A DNA stretch of 64,000 nucleotides from Desulfospira joergensenii DSM 10085 (GCF_000420085.1 NZ_ATUG01000001.1:1054001-1118000); one strand, 5' to 3'. Counted from the stretch's first letter, positions 1 through 10,150 are shown. Numbers and translations: made by a program. The notes: generated by a model not told the origin, from the sequence alone.

Positions 1-284
1 CATTCTGGCTGGCATCCCAGGGAGCCTGGATCAAAGCCTTTCTCCTGGTCCTGTTCTGCGGCCTGATGGTGGGCAGTGTGGATAATTTCCTTCGGCCCAG
101 GCTTGTGGGCAAAGATACCCAGATGCACGATCTGCTGATCCTGTTTTCCACCCTGGGCGGAATCTCCATGTTCGGCATCATCGGGTTTATCATCGGCCCC
201 ATTGTTGCGGCCCTGTTCGTAACAATCTGGGATATCTACGGTGTTGTTTTTAAAGATGTTCTTCCGAAAGTCGGACCGTTCTAA
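1..284 (+). CDS. AI-2E family transporter, C-terminal part only
   Basis: The window opens inside this gene. The reading frame is open from base 3 and ends at a TAA at 282-284. About 93 residues remain. They carry a hydrophobic stretch, a charged linker with the motif DNFLRPRLVGK, and a final membrane segment rich in Gly, Ile and Phe. The DNFLRP-type motif and the closing 'GPI.AALF..IW.IY' pattern are typical of the C-terminus of the PerM/YdiK/AI-2E exporter family, inner-membrane proteins of about 350 residues. What they transport is not settled for most members. A full-length relative lies at 53732-54844. The start and most membrane helices lie outside the window. Confidence 0.85.
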   Translation, partial: FWLASQGAWIKAFLLVLFCGLMVGSVDNFLRPRLVGKDTQMHDLLILFSTLGGISMFGIIGFIIGPIVAALFVTIWDIYGVVFKDVLPKVGPF

Positions 285-303
285 CCCATCAGAGGATATA
301 TCA

Positions 304-1347
304 ATGGATCTCCCCCAGCCCCTTCTGGAGCGGCTAAAACAAAACGAAAAAATCGCCAAAAAATTCTATGAAATTGAAGCCAGTATCCTGAGCATCCTCA
401 ATTTCCAGGATTTTCTTGAAAAACTCTTACGGGAGATCAGTGAAAAATTCAATGTCCCCCATACCTGGATTTCCATTATCCGGGAGAGCAGCATTGCCGA
501 TCAGCTCATTGATATTCAGAACTCAACACTTTTGAAATCGTCCACGGCTTTTGTTTCCAGGCAGAGCTTTTCCAGGATGACCCGAAACCGTGTTTCTCCC
601 CTTCTGGCCAACACGGATCTTGAAAAATTCAAGGACCTGATACCTGAATCCTTTGGCAGGTCCATTGGCTCCATTTCCATTGCTCCCATCACCCTGGACG
701 GAGAAATCGTGGGCAGCATCAACCAGGCGGATTCGGACAGACACCGGTTTGAACCGGGGATTGACACCTCTCTTCTGGAACAGCTCGCCCTGAAAGTATC
801 CCTATGTCTTTCCAATGTCACGGCCCATGAGCAGTTAAAATTTCTGGCCTTTCATGATCCTTTAACCGGCCTGCTGAACAGAGGGGTCATGGAGAGGATC
901 CTGGAAAGAGAATTCCAGAGGGCCAAACGGTACGGCATGGATCTAAGTCTCCTTTTTCTCGACCTGGATGATTTCAAATCCATCAATGACACCTACGGCC
1001 ATGACACGGGAGACAGGGCCCTTTGCCACGTGGCCGACTGCCTGACCCGCCTGAAAAGAGACTCAGATATTGTGGCCCGGTTTGCCGGGGACGAATTTGT
1101 GGTGATTCTCCCGTCCACGACGGAGATCCAGGCAGAGTACTATATCAACAGGGTCAAACAGACCCTTGCCACCTCCCCCCTCTCCCGGGAATCAGCAGAT
1201 CCTTCCCCGATTCATGTCAGGCTGAGCCACGGAATTTCCTCTGTACCGAACAAGAGTGTTCAATCATCAAAATCCCTTTTAAAGGAAGCCGATAAAAAAC
1301 TCTACAACGCCAAAAAAAACAAGAGTCCCAAGAAGAGCGGAGTATAA
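304..1347 (+). CDS. GAF-type sensor with GGDEF diguanylate cyclase domain
   Basis: Probable cytoplasmic diguanylate cyclase that makes cyclic di-GMP. The N-terminal part (about residues 15-170) resembles a GAF/DUF484-like sensor domain. The C-terminal part begins with HDPLTGLLNR and holds the signature as AGDEF near residue 261. An Ala replaces the first Gly, a substitution found in active enzymes. The inhibitory site RxxD is present as RDSD exactly five residues before the signature, so product feedback is likely. I chose the ATG at 304 because GAGG lies about eight bases before it. The frame is open back to an ATG at 241, which would overlap the preceding gene. No membrane segment is visible. 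The ligand of the GAF part is unknown. Confidence 0.9.
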   Translation: MDLPQPLLERLKQNEKIAKKFYEIEASILSILNFQDFLEKLLREISEKFNVPHTWISIIRESSIADQLIDIQNSTLLKSSTAFVSRQSFSRMTRNRVSPLLANTDLEKFKDLIPESFGRSIGSISIAPITLDGEIVGSINQADSDRHRFEPGIDTSLLEQLALKVSLCLSNVTAHEQLKFLAFHDPLTGLLNRGVMERILEREFQRAKRYGMDLSLLFLDLDDFKSINDTYGHDTGDRALCHVADCLTRLKRDSDIVARFAGDEFVVILPSTTEIQAEYYINRVKQTLATSPLSRESADPSPIHVRLSHGISSVPNKSVQSSKSLLKEADKKLYNAKKNKSPKKSGV

Positions 1348-1459
1348 GAAAAAGGCTTTAATATTCAACAAGGATATAGTATTCTCAAAGGACGGGTCTT
1401 CCTGTGAAGCCAGGATGACGGACTGGAAATGACCCCGGGCTGTAATCGTAACCGCATAT

Positions 1460-4222
1460 ATGATACTTAAAAAATTCAAATTCAGAAACAAACTTATCAT
1501 CTCCTTTTTGATCGTGTTTGTCCCAATCATTGTCCTGGCGGGATCCATTGGTTTTTACCAGATCAAACAATTTCTTCAAGCCAACATAGAAAACGAACTC
1601 AATGCCACCATTTCTTCCCTTTACAGCATCATAAAAACCACGGCACACACCTCCATTAAAAACCGCTTGTCAGCCATAGCGGAAAAAAATTTTTCCATTG
1701 CCGAGTACTATTACAGCAAACACCGCTCCGGACTGATGACCCTGGAGGAGGCCGTGCAAACCATTGAGGAGATATTTTTAAACCAGCACATCGGCATCAG
1801 CGGCTATATCTATTGTCTTAACTCCAAAGGGGATGTCATCATCCACCCCAATGATAAGGTCAAAGGCACCAATGTCTCAGATTATGAATTTGTAAAAAGA
1901 CAAATTGAAATCAAGGACGGATATATTGAATATGAATGGAAAAACCCGGATGAAAGCGATGAACGGCCTAAGGTTCTTTATATGATCTATTACAAGCCTC
2001 TGGACTGGATTATCTCGGTTTCCGCCTACAAAGAAGATTTTAAACACCTGGTGGACATTGAAGATTTCAGGGATATCGTCCTTTCCTTTAAAACCGGCGC
2101 ATCCGGATATTCCTATTTCCTGGACGAGGAGGGAAACGCCCTGATCCATCCCGTTCCCCAGATCCAGGGCACCGATCTGCTGGCTTACGGCGGGCAGCCC
2201 TATGAGTTTGTTCAAAAGATCATTTCCCAGAAAAACGGAAAGCTGAAATATACATGGCAAAACCCGGGAGAAAGCTCCCCCCGGGAGAAAATCGTCTTTT
2301 TCAAGCATCTGCCCGAGTATCAGTGGATCATCTGCTCCTCCAGCTACATAGAAGAGATCTACTCCCCCCTGAACACGTTTACCATCCAGTTTTTTGCCGC
2401 TGTGGCCCTGGTGCTGGGGATCAGTATCTTTCTGACCTATTCTGTCAGCCGATCGGTAACCCGGCCCCTGGAAACCTTGATCAAAAAACTCGAAGGCGAT
2501 TCCCAGGGAGACTTTTCCGTCCGCATGAACTATGATGCCCCGGATGAACTGGGCAAATTATCCACCCACTTTGACCGGTTCATGGACAGACTGCAGACCT
2601 ACCATGACCGGCTCAACAACGAGATCAACAAAACCAGGAAAGCCCAGGAAGCCCTGGTGGAGAATGACCTGAAACTCAGGGGCCTGTTCAACCAGTCTTT
2701 CCAGTACACCGGAATCCTCTCTCCCAACGGCATCCTGGAGGAGATCAACCAAAGTGCCCTTGATTTTGCGGGGACCGAAAATACCGATGTCCTGTATAAA
2801 CCGGCCTGGGAAACCCTGTGGTGGGCGGATCATGCCCAGGCCCGGGAAAAAATGAAAAAAGCCGTCCACAGGGCCATGGAAGGCAGCCTGGCCCGGCTGG
2901 AAATCTCCGTGCCCCTGGGGGAAGGAGAAGAAAGCCATTGCGATATTTCCATTAAACCCGTGTTTAATAACTCGGGGCAGATTGAATTCATGATCCTGGA
3001 AGGCCGGGACATCAGCGCCCTGAAACTGACCGAGCAGGAGAGAAGGCAGATGGCTGTCCAGCTGGAAAAGGCACAGAAGATGGAAGCCATCGGAACCCTG
3101 GCCGGCGGGATCGCCCACGATTTCAACAATATTCTTTCCAGCATTTTCGGCTATTCCCAACTGGCAGAAATGAATCTCTCCAACCCGGAAGCGGCAAAAA
3201 AGCATATCGCCCAGATCGTAAACGGAGCCCAGAGAGCCGCATCCCTGGTCCAGCAGATCCTGACCTTCAGCCGACAGACCGATTTCAAGAAACAGCCCCT
3301 TAAAATTCATCTCATCCTGAAGGAGGCCTTAAAACTGCTCCGGTCCTCCATTCCCACCACCATTGACATTGAGGTGGATATTTCATCCAAGGCCATGGTC
3401 CTGGCCGACGCCACCAAGATGCACCAGGTCATCATGAACCTGTGTACCAATGCCTACCAGTCAATGGTGGATACCGGAGGAATTTTGTCCGTGGCCTTGC
3501 AGGAGAAAAAGATAAGCCAGCCCGTATCCATCGGTGTGAAAACCCTTTTTCCCGGGGACTATCTGGAAATGTCAATCAAAGACACCGGCCACGGCATGGA
3601 CAAGGCCACCCTGGAAAAAGCCTTTGACCCCTATTTTACGACCAAGGAGGTCGGCAAGGGTACCGGTTTCGGTCTGACCCTGGTCCAGGCAATTGTGGAA
3701 GAGCATGAAGGCCTGATCCATGCGGAAAGCGTTCCGGGAAAGGGATCCTGCTTCATAATTTTTCTCCCCACGGTCCAGGCCGAAGAACGCCCCAGCCTGC
3801 CCCGGAAAAACCCTTTACCCGAAAACGGGACGGAAACCGTCATGGTGGTGGATGATGAAGAGGCGATCCGGCAGTTGAGTCGGGAACTTCTTGAAGATTT
3901 CGGTTACCGGGTCTTTACCTTTACTAACGGAGAGGAGGCCCTGGCTGCCTTTGAAAAATCACCTGAACTCTTTGATCTGGTCATCACGGACATGACCATG
4001 CCCAGAATGACCGGAGATGATCTAGCCAGGGAACTGAACCGGATCAGAAAGGATATCCCCATCATTCTCTGTACGGGCTACAATGAGAGCATCTCAGAGG
4101 CCAAGGCCCTTGACATGGGCATCGATAAATTTCTCCTCAAACCCATTGAGAACAATGAACTGCTTTTTCAGATCAGAAAAATTCTGGACGATATCGGATC
4201 CGAAGACAAGGCCCAAATATAA
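1460..4222 (+). CDS. Hybrid sensor histidine kinase with double Cache, HAMP, PAS and receiver domains
   Basis: A 920-residue membrane sensor kinase. Transmembrane segment 1 is near residues 14-36. The periplasmic region has two Cache-like repeats, marked by GISGYIYCLNSKGDVIIHP and GASGYSYFLDEEGNALIHP. Transmembrane segment 2 is near 309-328. It is followed by HAMP, a PAS domain (about 400-525), a dimerisation/phosphoacceptor domain with His553 in GGIAHDFNN, and a HATPase domain with DTGHGMD and GTGFGLTL. A C-terminal receiver has its phosphoacceptor Asp844 (VITDMTMP) and Lys in LLKP. The GGIAHDFNN phosphoacceptor type often phosphorylates its own receiver. The ligand is not predictable; Cache domains usually bind small organic molecules. 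No Shine-Dalgarno sequence is clear before the ATG. No separate response regulator is adjacent. Confidence 0.93.
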   Translation: MILKKFKFRNKLIISFLIVFVPIIVLAGSIGFYQIKQFLQANIENELNATISSLYSIIKTTAHTSIKNRLSAIAEKNFSIAEYYYSKHRSGLMTLEEAVQTIEEIFLNQHIGISGYIYCLNSKGDVIIHPNDKVKGTNVSDYEFVKRQIEIKDGYIEYEWKNPDESDERPKVLYMIYYKPLDWIISVSAYKEDFKHLVDIEDFRDIVLSFKTGASGYSYFLDEEGNALIHPVPQIQGTDLLAYGGQPYEFVQKIISQKNGKLKYTWQNPGESSPREKIVFFKHLPEYQWIICSSSYIEEIYSPLNTFTIQFFAAVALVLGISIFLTYSVSRSVTRPLETLIKKLEGDSQGDFSVRMNYDAPDELGKLSTHFDRFMDRLQTYHDRLNNEINKTRKAQEALVENDLKLRGLFNQSFQYTGILSPNGILEEINQSALDFAGTENTDVLYKPAWETLWWADHAQAREKMKKAVHRAMEGSLARLEISVPLGEGEESHCDISIKPVFNNSGQIEFMILEGRDISALKLTEQERRQMAVQLEKAQKMEAIGTLAGGIAHDFNNILSSIFGYSQLAEMNLSNPEAAKKHIAQIVNGAQRAASLVQQILTFSRQTDFKKQPLKIHLILKEALKLLRSSIPTTIDIEVDISSKAMVLADATKMHQVIMNLCTNAYQSMVDTGGILSVALQEKKISQPVSIGVKTLFPGDYLEMSIKDTGHGMDKATLEKAFDPYFTTKEVGKGTGFGLTLVQAIVEEHEGLIHAESVPGKGSCFIIFLPTVQAEERPSLPRKNPLPENGTETVMVVDDEEAIRQLSRELLEDFGYRVFTFTNGEEALAAFEKSPELFDLVITDMTMPRMTGDDLARELNRIRKDIPIILCTGYNESISEAKALDMGIDKFLLKPIENNELLFQIRKILDDIGSEDKAQI

Positions 4223-4256
4223 AAATCCCCTGCAGAAAACCTCTCCTGCAGGGGAT
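4221..4256 (-). terminator. Terminator of the rpoA-rplQ end of the ribosomal protein cluster
   Basis: A perfect 11-bp inverted repeat (4225-4235 and 4246-4256, ATCCCCTGCAG and its complement) with a ten-base loop. On the minus strand the stem is followed by five T residues, which fits an intrinsic terminator about 24 bases after the rplQ stop. It also sits directly after the sensor kinase stop on the plus strand, where the T-run is poorer, so it may work in both directions. Confidence 0.85.
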
Positions 4257-4279
4257 CTTATCTTCTTGAACAAAAAGAT

Positions 4280-4636
4280 CTAGTCGGATATCAATTCAAT
4301 TTGAACCATGGGGGCTACATCCCCTTTTCTGGGGCCCAGTTTGGTAATTCTTGTATATCCGCCCTGCCTGGAGTCATACTTCTCTGACACTTCATTAAAA
4401 AGAGTATGCACCACTTCTTTTTCCCGGATAAAGGACAAAGCCTGCCTTCTGGCATGCAGGTCTCCCCGCTTGGCCAGGGTAATCATCTTGTCTGCAATCT
4501 TTCTTAAGCCCTTTGCCTTGGCTTCCGTGGTTTTAATGCTGCTGTGCTTGAACAGAGACGTTACCATGTTTCTGAACATAGCCTTTCGATGACTGGATGT
4601 TCTGTTCAGTTTTATTACGGATTTTCTATGTTTCAT
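4280..4636 (-). CDS. rplQ: Ribosomal protein bL17
   Basis: A 118-residue large-subunit protein, the usual length for bacterial L17. It opens with [20 protein letters not shown] and contains the conserved R-x-M-x-x-N-x-x-x-S-L-x-x-H segment. L17 lies near the peptide exit tunnel on the 50S subunit. The gene follows rpoA with a five-base gap, the standard order at the end of the alpha operon. It is the last gene before the terminator at 4225-4256, so it closes the 30-kb minus-strand cluster. Confidence 0.98.
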   Translation of the reverse strand: MKHRKSVIKLNRTSSHRKAMFRNMVTSLFKHSSIKTTEAKAKGLRKIADKMITLAKRGDLHARRQALSFIREKEVVHTLFNEVSEKYDSRQGGYTRITKLGPRKGDVAPMVQIELISD

Positions 4637-4641
4637 GGAAT

Positions 4642-5664
4642 TTACTCTCCTTCCTCAATAATCTCTTCTTCCGGCGGTTCAAATCCTTCCAGATCCATCC
4701 CCAGTGAAAGATCCATGGAAGAGAGGACTTCCTTGATCTCATTCAATGACTTTCTGCCGAAATTTTTGGTTTTCAGCATTTCACTGTCTGTTTTTTGAAC
4801 CAGTTGATAAATGGTATGAATTCTGGCGTTTTTAAGACAATTGGAACTTCTTACCGACAGCTCCAATTCATCAACCGACCGGTATATGTTCTCGTTGAAT
4901 CCCCTGTCAGCATCCTCTGAACCTTCCTCAAGATGGTCCGGCTCCATTTCCTCATCAAAGTTGATGAACGGATTCATCTGCTCTTTTAAGATTTTGGCTC
5001 CGTAGGCCACGGAATCCTCGGGTTTCACGCTTCCGTCGGTCCAGACTTCCAGGGTCAGTTTATCATAGTCGGTTTTCTGACCGATTCTGGAAGTTCCCAC
5101 AACGTATTTCACCCGTTTGATGGGAGAAAAGACCGAATCAATGGGAATGGTGCCGATGGGCGCGTCATCGTCCTTATTGGAGGAAGCCAGGGCGTATCCT
5201 TTGCCGGTTTTCACCACCATCACCATGTTTAATGCCCCGTTTTTGGACAGGGTGGCGATATGCTGTTCCGGATTCAGAACTTCCACCTTGCCGTCCGGGC
5301 TGACAATGTCCGCCCCGGTGACTTCGGTTTCACCCTTGACGTTCAGGGTCAGGATCTTGTCATCGGCATTTTCAACCCTGAGTTTCAACTCTTTCAGATT
5401 AAGAATGATCTCGGAGACATCTTCCCTGACATCAGATATGACACTGTACTCATGAAGGGCATCTTCAAATTTCACAGATACGATGGCAGCACCGTATATG
5501 GATGAGAGAATAATCCTCCTCAATGAGTTGCCGATGGTGATGCCGTATCCCCTTTCAAGGGGTTCACAGACAAATTCACCATAGGTAGACGTCGTGGTAA
5601 CTTCAAGCTTTTCCGGCTTGATCATCTCTCGCCAGTTTAAATATGCAAGTTTTTCAGATGACAT
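4642..5664 (-). CDS. rpoA: RNA polymerase alpha subunit
   Basis: A 340-residue alpha subunit. The N-terminal domain (about 1-235), which dimerises and binds beta and beta', contains [17 protein letters not shown]. An acidic linker follows. The C-terminal domain (about 260-325) binds UP elements and activators and has the RSSNCLKNA segment and the helix-hairpin-helix [10 protein letters not shown]. Length and both domains are standard for a free-living proteobacterium. The gene lies between rpsD (51-base gap) and rplQ (5-base gap), the canonical alpha operon order, so its level is probably tied to ribosomal protein synthesis. Confidence 0.98.
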   Translation of the reverse strand: MSSEKLAYLNWREMIKPEKLEVTTTSTYGEFVCEPLERGYGITIGNSLRRIILSSIYGAAIVSVKFEDALHEYSVISDVREDVSEIILNLKELKLRVENADDKILTLNVKGETEVTGADIVSPDGKVEVLNPEQHIATLSKNGALNMVMVVKTGKGYALASSNKDDDAPIGTIPIDSVFSPIKRVKYVVGTSRIGQKTDYDKLTLEVWTDGSVKPEDSVAYGAKILKEQMNPFINFDEEMEPDHLEEGSEDADRGFNENIYRSVDELELSVRSSNCLKNARIHTIYQLVQKTDSEMLKTKNFGRKSLNEIKEVLSSMDLSLGMDLEGFEPPEEEIIEEGE

Positions 5665-5715
5665 TTAAATCTCCTGAATAAATATTTGGATCAGCCATAG
5701 ACAAATTAGATCTTA

Positions 5716-6342
5716 CTATTTTGAATACAGCTCTACGATCAATTGTTCCTGGATGGGCAGGGTAATATCCTCGCGTACCGGAGTTCCAACCACCTGGCCT
5801 TTGAACTTGTCCTTATCAATTTCAAGCCACTGGGGAATGCCTCTCCTGACAATTGCATCCAGGGATTCGGAGATGGCTTGAATCTTCCTGCTCTTTTCAC
5901 GAAGTTCAACCACATCCCCTTTTTTAACCTGGTAGGAGGGAATGTTCACTTTTTTGCCGTTAACGACAAAATGATTATGACGAACAAAATGTCGTCCCTG
6001 GTTTCTGGAATTTACAAATCCCATTCTGAAAACCGCGTTGTCCAGTCGGGTCTCTAAAATACTGAGCAGATTTGTACCGGTAATTCCCTTTTGCCGGTCT
6101 GCCCTTTTAAAGGAAATCCTGAATTGTTTTTCAGAAATCCCGTAAATCCGGCGAACTTTCTGCTTTTCTCTGAGCTGGATCCCGTAGTCTGATTGTTTTC
6201 CTCGTTTCTGACCATGCTCTCCAGGGGGATAGCCTCTTCTGTCAAAACTGCATTTATCTGAAAAACACCGGTCGCCTTTCAGAAAAAGCTTCATATTTTC
6301 TCGCCTGCACTGACGGCAAACTGATCCTCTATATCGTGACAA
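5716..6342 (-). CDS. rpsD: Ribosomal protein uS4, zinc-binding type
   Basis: A 208-residue 30S assembly protein that contacts 16S rRNA early. The N-terminus keeps four cysteines (C9, C12, C26, C31 in the pattern CxxC...CxxxxC), so this is the C+ form that can bind zinc; many bacteria have lost it. The S4 RNA-binding domain follows at about 95-160 (LDNAVFRMGF...VNGKKVNIPSYQVKKGD). In E. coli S4 represses the alpha operon, and the order rpsM-rpsK-rpsD-rpoA-rplQ here would allow that. I did not identify the mRNA pseudoknot. Confidence 0.98.
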   Translation of the reverse strand: MSRYRGSVCRQCRRENMKLFLKGDRCFSDKCSFDRRGYPPGEHGQKRGKQSDYGIQLREKQKVRRIYGISEKQFRISFKRADRQKGITGTNLLSILETRLDNAVFRMGFVNSRNQGRHFVRHNHFVVNGKKVNIPSYQVKKGDVVELREKSRKIQAISESLDAIVRRGIPQWLEIDKDKFKGQVVGTPVREDITLPIQEQLIVELYSK

Positions 6343-6371
6343 CGTTTTTCTCCTTTATCAATCCGATGAAC

Positions 6372-6767
6372 TTATACTCTTCTTCTTTTGGGCGGACGGC
6401 ATCCATTGTGGGGAACCGGGGTAACATCCTTAATCATGGAAATATTGAGTCCAAGGGCGTGGAGCGCCCGTAGGGCAGACTCCCGGCCGGGCCCAGGTCC
6501 TTTAACATAAACGCCTACATTCTTCATACCATGCTCCATTGCCTTTGTCCCGGCATCCTCTGCAACCAGTTTGGCGGCAAAGGGAGTGCTCTTTCTGGAG
6601 CCCTTGAATCCCTGCATTCCGGCGCTGGACCATGAGATGGTATTTCCGTTTTCATCGGCAATGGTGACAATGGTATTATTAAACGTGGATTGAATATGGA
6701 CAATGCCCGTGGAAATATTCTTTCTGACCCGTTTTTTGGATATGGTCTTTTTAGCTTTTTTCGCCAT
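6372..6767 (-). CDS. rpsK: Ribosomal protein uS11
   Basis: A 131-residue protein of the 30S platform, near the mRNA exit and the decoding-site neck. Conserved segments are [23 protein letters not shown] and the C-terminal [18 protein letters not shown] Lys/Arg-rich N-terminal extension is normal. It sits 25 bases after rpsM and 29 before rpsD in the alpha operon order. Nothing unusual is visible. Confidence 0.98.
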   Translation of the reverse strand: MAKKAKKTISKKRVRKNISTGIVHIQSTFNNTIVTIADENGNTISWSSAGMQGFKGSRKSTPFAAKLVAEDAGTKAMEHGMKNVGVYVKGPGPGRESALRALHALGLNISMIKDVTPVPHNGCRPPKRRRV

Positions 6768-6792
6768 AATATTAAAACCTTTTTAGTTTGTC

Positions 6793-7161
6793 CTATTTTT
6801 TCTTTTTGACTGCAGTTCTCTTGGGACCTTTTCGGGTCCTGGCATTGGTACTGGTCCTCTGACCGTGGCAAGGAAGGCCTTTTCTGTGGCGAAGCCCCCT
6901 GTAACAGCCGAGATCCATCAAACGTTTAATATTCATGGATACTTCTGATCTGAGTTCACCCTCAACCTTGTATTCGGCATCAATCACCTTTCTGATGTCG
7001 TTCACCTGCTCTTCTGTCAGATCATTCGCCTTTGTGGTCGGGTCGATTCCGGTTTTGTCGAGAATGTGTTGTGATCTGCTGCGCCCTATACCATAGATAT
7101 AGGTCAAGGCGATCCATGCATGCTTATCTCTTGGTAGATCTACTCCTGCGATACGTGCCAA
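6793..7161 (-). CDS. rpsM: Ribosomal protein uS13
   Basis: A 122-residue 30S head protein that forms the bridge to the 50S subunit and contacts P-site tRNA through its basic tail. It begins [20 protein letters not shown], contains [14 protein letters not shown] and the [16 protein letters not shown] segment, and ends in a Lys cluster. The gene is 11 bases downstream of rpmJ, the usual neighbour. Length and motifs are standard. Confidence 0.98.
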   Translation of the reverse strand: MARIAGVDLPRDKHAWIALTYIYGIGRSRSQHILDKTGIDPTTKANDLTEEQVNDIRKVIDAEYKVEGELRSEVSMNIKRLMDLGCYRGLRHRKGLPCHGQRTSTNARTRKGPKRTAVKKKK

Positions 7162-7172
7162 TCTTCTTCCCC

Positions 7173-7286
7173 CTATCCCTGCCTCTGTTTATGGCGTTTA
7201 TTAATACAAATAACTCTGATGACACCACGTCTTTTAATTACTTTGCAATCTCTGCATATTTTTTTAACAGATGCTCTAACTTTCAT
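7173..7286 (-). CDS. rpmJ: Ribosomal protein bL36
   Basis: A 37-residue gene too short for routine ORF lists. The minus strand reads [15 protein letters not shown] followed by [18 protein letters not shown] and QRQG, then TAG. This is the zinc-ribbon form of L36, with ligands C11 and C14 and the later Cys/His pair (C27 and H32). Its place between infA (32-base gap) and rpsM (11-base gap) is where L36 is found in most bacteria. The zinc-containing form is normally the primary copy; zinc-free paralogues, when present, lie elsewhere. Confidence 0.97.
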   Translation of the reverse strand: MKVRASVKKICRDCKVIKRRGVIRVICINKRHKQRQG

Positions 7287-7318
7287 CTATTGCTACTCCT
7301 AAGCTTGAATTAAATCTT

Positions 7319-7537
7319 CTATTTATATCGGTATGTGATCCTGCCCCGGCTTAGATCATAGGGTGAAATTTCGACGGTCACCCTGTCTCCGGGCAGAATT
7401 TTAATAAAATGCATCCTCATTTTCCCGGAAATGTGAGCCAGAAGTACGTGTCCGTTTTCCAGCTCGACTCTGAACATGGCATTGGGCAGGGTTTCAAGTA
7501 CTTTCCCGTCAACTTTGATGGGTTCTTCTTTTGCCAT
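7319..7537 (-). CDS. infA: Translation initiation factor IF-1
   Basis: A 72-residue single OB-fold protein, the exact family length. Conserved pieces are [29 protein letters not shown] and the end, [17 protein letters not shown]-1 binds the A site of the 30S subunit during initiation. It lies directly after secY (38-base gap) and before rpmJ. In many bacteria adk and/or map sit between secY and infA; neither is present here. Confidence 0.98.
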   Translation of the reverse strand: MAKEEPIKVDGKVLETLPNAMFRVELENGHVLLAHISGKMRMHFIKILPGDRVTVEISPYDLSRGRITYRYK

Positions 7538-7575
7538 AATCGAATTGCTCTCCTTTAGAATTTGGAATGTTATAC

Positions 7576-8895
7576 CTAGGATCTGCCTTTAATTCGCTTG
7601 GCTCCGCCCCTGCCCAGGAATCCGTCATAATTGCCCGTGATCAGATGGGACTCAATCTGGGATATGGTATCAATGGACACCCCCACGACGATGAGCAATG
7701 CCGTACCGCCGAAATAAAAGGGCACGTTGAACTTGTTCATGAGCATGGTAGGCAGCACGCAGACGGCAGAAACATAAAGCGCTCCTCCCAGGGTAATTCT
7801 TGTCAGCACCTTATCAATATACTCTGATGTTCTTTTCCCCGGTCGGATCCCCGGGATATACCCTCCGTTTTTCTTCATGTTGTCCGCCACGTCGTCGGGA
7901 TTAAACTGCACCGCCGTGTAGAAGAAACAGAAGAAGATGATAAAACCCACGTACAGCAGGTAGTACCAGACCGTGCCCGGACTGAACATGGCGGCAATGG
8001 ACTGCATCACCGGCAGGTTGATAAACTGGGCCAGGGTTGTGGGAAACATGATGATGGAAGATGCAAATATCGGCGGGATAACCCCGGCTGTATTGATCTT
8101 TAAGGGCAGATGCGAGGTCTGTCCGCCGTACATTTTCCGGCCCACCACCCGTTTGGCGTAATGGACGGGTATTCTCCTCTGGGCCTGTTCCATATAGACG
8201 ATGCAGGCCACCACCCCAACCATGAGAACCAGGAGAATCAGGATGGCAAAAAGCCCCATCTCCCCCGTGCTCATGAGCCGGACAGTGTTGCCCACAGCCG
8301 AAGGCATATTGGCCACGATACCGGCAAAGATGATCAGGGAGATCCCGTTTCCGATTCCCCTTTCCGTGATCTGCTCACCCAGCCACATGATAAATGAGGT
8401 TCCCGCCGTCAGGGTGATGATGGTAACCAGTCTGAACCCCCAGCCCGTATAGGGCACAATGGGAACCCCGGCCGGAGAGGTCATGGCTTCAAGTCCCACG
8501 GAAATGCCCAGCCCCTGGATGATGCTGAGGACAACCGTACCGTACCGGGTGTACTGGGTCTTTTTCTTTCGCCCGGCATCCCCTTCTTTTTTCAACTGCT
8601 CAAGATGGGGGACCACCACCGTCATCAGCTCCAGAATAATGGAGGCGGAGATATAGGGCATGATCCCCAGTGCAAAGATGGAAAGTCTTTGCAGGGCCCC
8701 GCCCGAGAACATATTAAACATGGAAAACAGAGTTCCCGATGCAGAGTCGAAAAAGGAAGCCAGGGCCGCCCCGTTGATCCCCGGTGTAGGCACATGTATA
8801 CCGATACGGTAGACAAATAAAAGGGCAAGGGTGACGATGATCTTCCGTTTAAGCTCGGGTAGCTTGAACAAATTCTGGTAACTGTTTTCTATCAT
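7576..8895 (-). CDS. secY: Preprotein translocase subunit SecY
   Basis: A 439-residue channel protein with about ten membrane segments, the standard size. It starts [20 protein letters not shown], with the first helix at [18 protein letters not shown] and a plug region after it. The cytoplasmic loop [17 protein letters not shown] precedes the last helices and is a well-known SecY signature. With SecE (31864-32220) it forms the core of the general secretion pore used by the signal-peptide proteins in this window. The gene is in the spc position after rplO with a 60-base gap. Confidence 0.98.
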   Translation of the reverse strand: MIENSYQNLFKLPELKRKIIVTLALLFVYRIGIHVPTPGINGAALASFFDSASGTLFSMFNMFSGGALQRLSIFALGIMPYISASIILELMTVVVPHLEQLKKEGDAGRKKKTQYTRYGTVVLSIIQGLGISVGLEAMTSPAGVPIVPYTGWGFRLVTIITLTAGTSFIMWLGEQITERGIGNGISLIIFAGIVANMPSAVGNTVRLMSTGEMGLFAILILLVLMVGVVACIVYMEQAQRRIPVHYAKRVVGRKMYGGQTSHLPLKINTAGVIPPIFASSIIMFPTTLAQFINLPVMQSIAAMFSPGTVWYYLLYVGFIIFFCFFYTAVQFNPDDVADNMKKNGGYIPGIRPGKRTSEYIDKVLTRITLGGALYVSAVCVLPTMLMNKFNVPFYFGGTALLIVVGVSIDTISQIESHLITGNYDGFLGRGGAKRIKGRS

Positions 8896-8955
8896 TGATT
8901 ATATCCTTAGATCACTCGGACCCGGTTGGGTTTGATCCTCCCGTATCCGTCTGTT

Positions 8956-9450
8956 CTATTCTTGGGTTGAGTCTGCCGGATCTTTGGTCTCTTCCAAGCT
9001 TTGTACATCTTCCTTGACCTGGACGCTTCCGCCGGCGGCTTCTATCTTTTCCCTGGCTGTCTTGGAAACCAGAACATTTTTCAGGGTAAGTTTTTTACTG
9101 GTTTCACCGTTGCCGAGGATCTTAACCCCGTCAACCTTTCCCTTTACCAGGCCGGCCTGTCTGAGCATTTCCAGATCAATCTCGGTTCCGTCATCAAACC
9201 GGTCAAGATCCTGGATGTTCAATACAGCATTGTTGGTTTTAAAGATATTGGTGAATCCCCTTTTGGGCAGCCGTCTGTAAATGGGCATCTGACCGCCTTC
9301 GAAACCGGGTCTGACGTTTCCGCCCGATCTTGCTTTCAATCCTTTATGGCCCCGGGTGGAGGTTTTCCCCATGCCTGATCCCGGACCCCGTCCTACTCTT
9401 TTTCTATTTTTTCTGCTGCCGGGAGCAGGTGCCAAATCGTGAAGCTGCAT
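8956..9450 (-). CDS. rplO: Ribosomal protein uL15
   Basis: A 164-residue 50S protein. The N-terminal basic Gly/Arg-rich arm ([19 protein letters not shown]) threads into 23S rRNA, and the globular part contains [15 protein letters not shown]. The protein is a little longer than most homologues because of an acidic tail of about 18 residues ending DPADSTQE. Its ATG overlaps the rpmD stop by one base (TAATG), so translation of the two is probably coupled. Confidence 0.97.
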   Translation of the reverse strand: MQLHDLAPAPGSRKNRKRVGRGPGSGMGKTSTRGHKGLKARSGGNVRPGFEGGQMPIYRRLPKRGFTNIFKTNNAVLNIQDLDRFDDGTEIDLEMLRQAGLVKGKVDGVKILGNGETSKKLTLKNVLVSKTAREKIEAAGGSVQVKEDVQSLEETKDPADSTQE

Positions 9451-9632
9451 TAGACCTCCTCTACTTTCAACAGGTGTGAAATCTTTTTTATCTGTCCCAG
9501 GATCACGGGATCCTTCTTATGTTCAACGGTATGATGCATCCGTTTAATCCCCAGGGATCTGACAATCCGTCCATGTTTGGCCGGACGGCCGATGGTGCTT
9601 TTTATCTGTGTGATTTTCAAAGTATCTGCCAT
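9450..9632 (-). CDS. rpmD: Ribosomal protein uL30
   Basis: A 60-residue small 50S protein. It begins [20 protein letters not shown] and continues with the [16 protein letters not shown] segment, the L30 signature. Length is typical for bacteria. It lies 11 bases after rpsE and overlaps the rplO start by one base, as in the standard spc cluster. Confidence 0.97.
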   Translation of the reverse strand: MADTLKITQIKSTIGRPAKHGRIVRSLGIKRMHHTVEHKKDPVILGQIKKISHLLKVEEV

Positions 9633-9643
9633 TGTAAGCCTCT

Positions 9644-10150
9644 TTATATGTCTTCAGGTCTCAGGCCCCGGCGTTTGGCCACTTCTTCCCTGGTGCACAG
9701 GGAGGTAAGTCCGGCCATTGTCGCCCTGACGATGTTCTGGGTGTTATGGGTGCCGATGCACTTTGTCAGGATATCGGTGACTCCGGCAGCCTCGAGGACC
9801 GCGCGGATGCCTCCGCCCGCAATCAGTCCGGTACCCGGAGAGGCGGGTTTCAGCAGCACCTGTCCGGCGCCGGCCCTGCCCACAACCTCAAAGGGGACCG
9901 TTCCGTTAAGGAGGGCTACTTTAACCATGTTCCGTTTTGCCTTTTCCATGCCTTTTCGAATGGCTTCAGGCACCTCAGTGGCTTTTCCCAGGCCGTACCC
10001 CACACTGCCTTCTCCATCCCCTACAACGACAAGGGCTGAAAAACTGAAATTCCTGCCGCCTTTGACCACCTTTGCGACCCGGTTGATCCTGACGACTTTA
10101 TCGATTAAACCACTATCTTCCATCTGTTGTCTTGTCTGCTGTCTTGCCAA
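9644..10150 (-). CDS. rpsE: Ribosomal protein uS5
   Basis: A 168-residue 30S protein of the mRNA entry channel. The N-terminal double-stranded RNA-binding part contains [19 protein letters not shown] and [14 protein letters not shown]. The C-terminal part has [19 protein letters not shown] and SIGT-like [10 protein letters not shown]. Residues associated elsewhere with spectinomycin resistance lie in the first loop, which looks wild type. Spacing is 16 bases from rplR and 11 to rpmD. Confidence 0.98.
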   Translation of the reverse strand: MARQQTRQQMEDSGLIDKVVRINRVAKVVKGGRNFSFSALVVVGDGEGSVGYGLGKATEVPEAIRKGMEKAKRNMVKVALLNGTVPFEVVGRAGAGQVLLKPASPGTGLIAGGGIRAVLEAAGVTDILTKCIGTHNTQNIVRATMAGLTSLCTREEVAKRRGLRPEDI

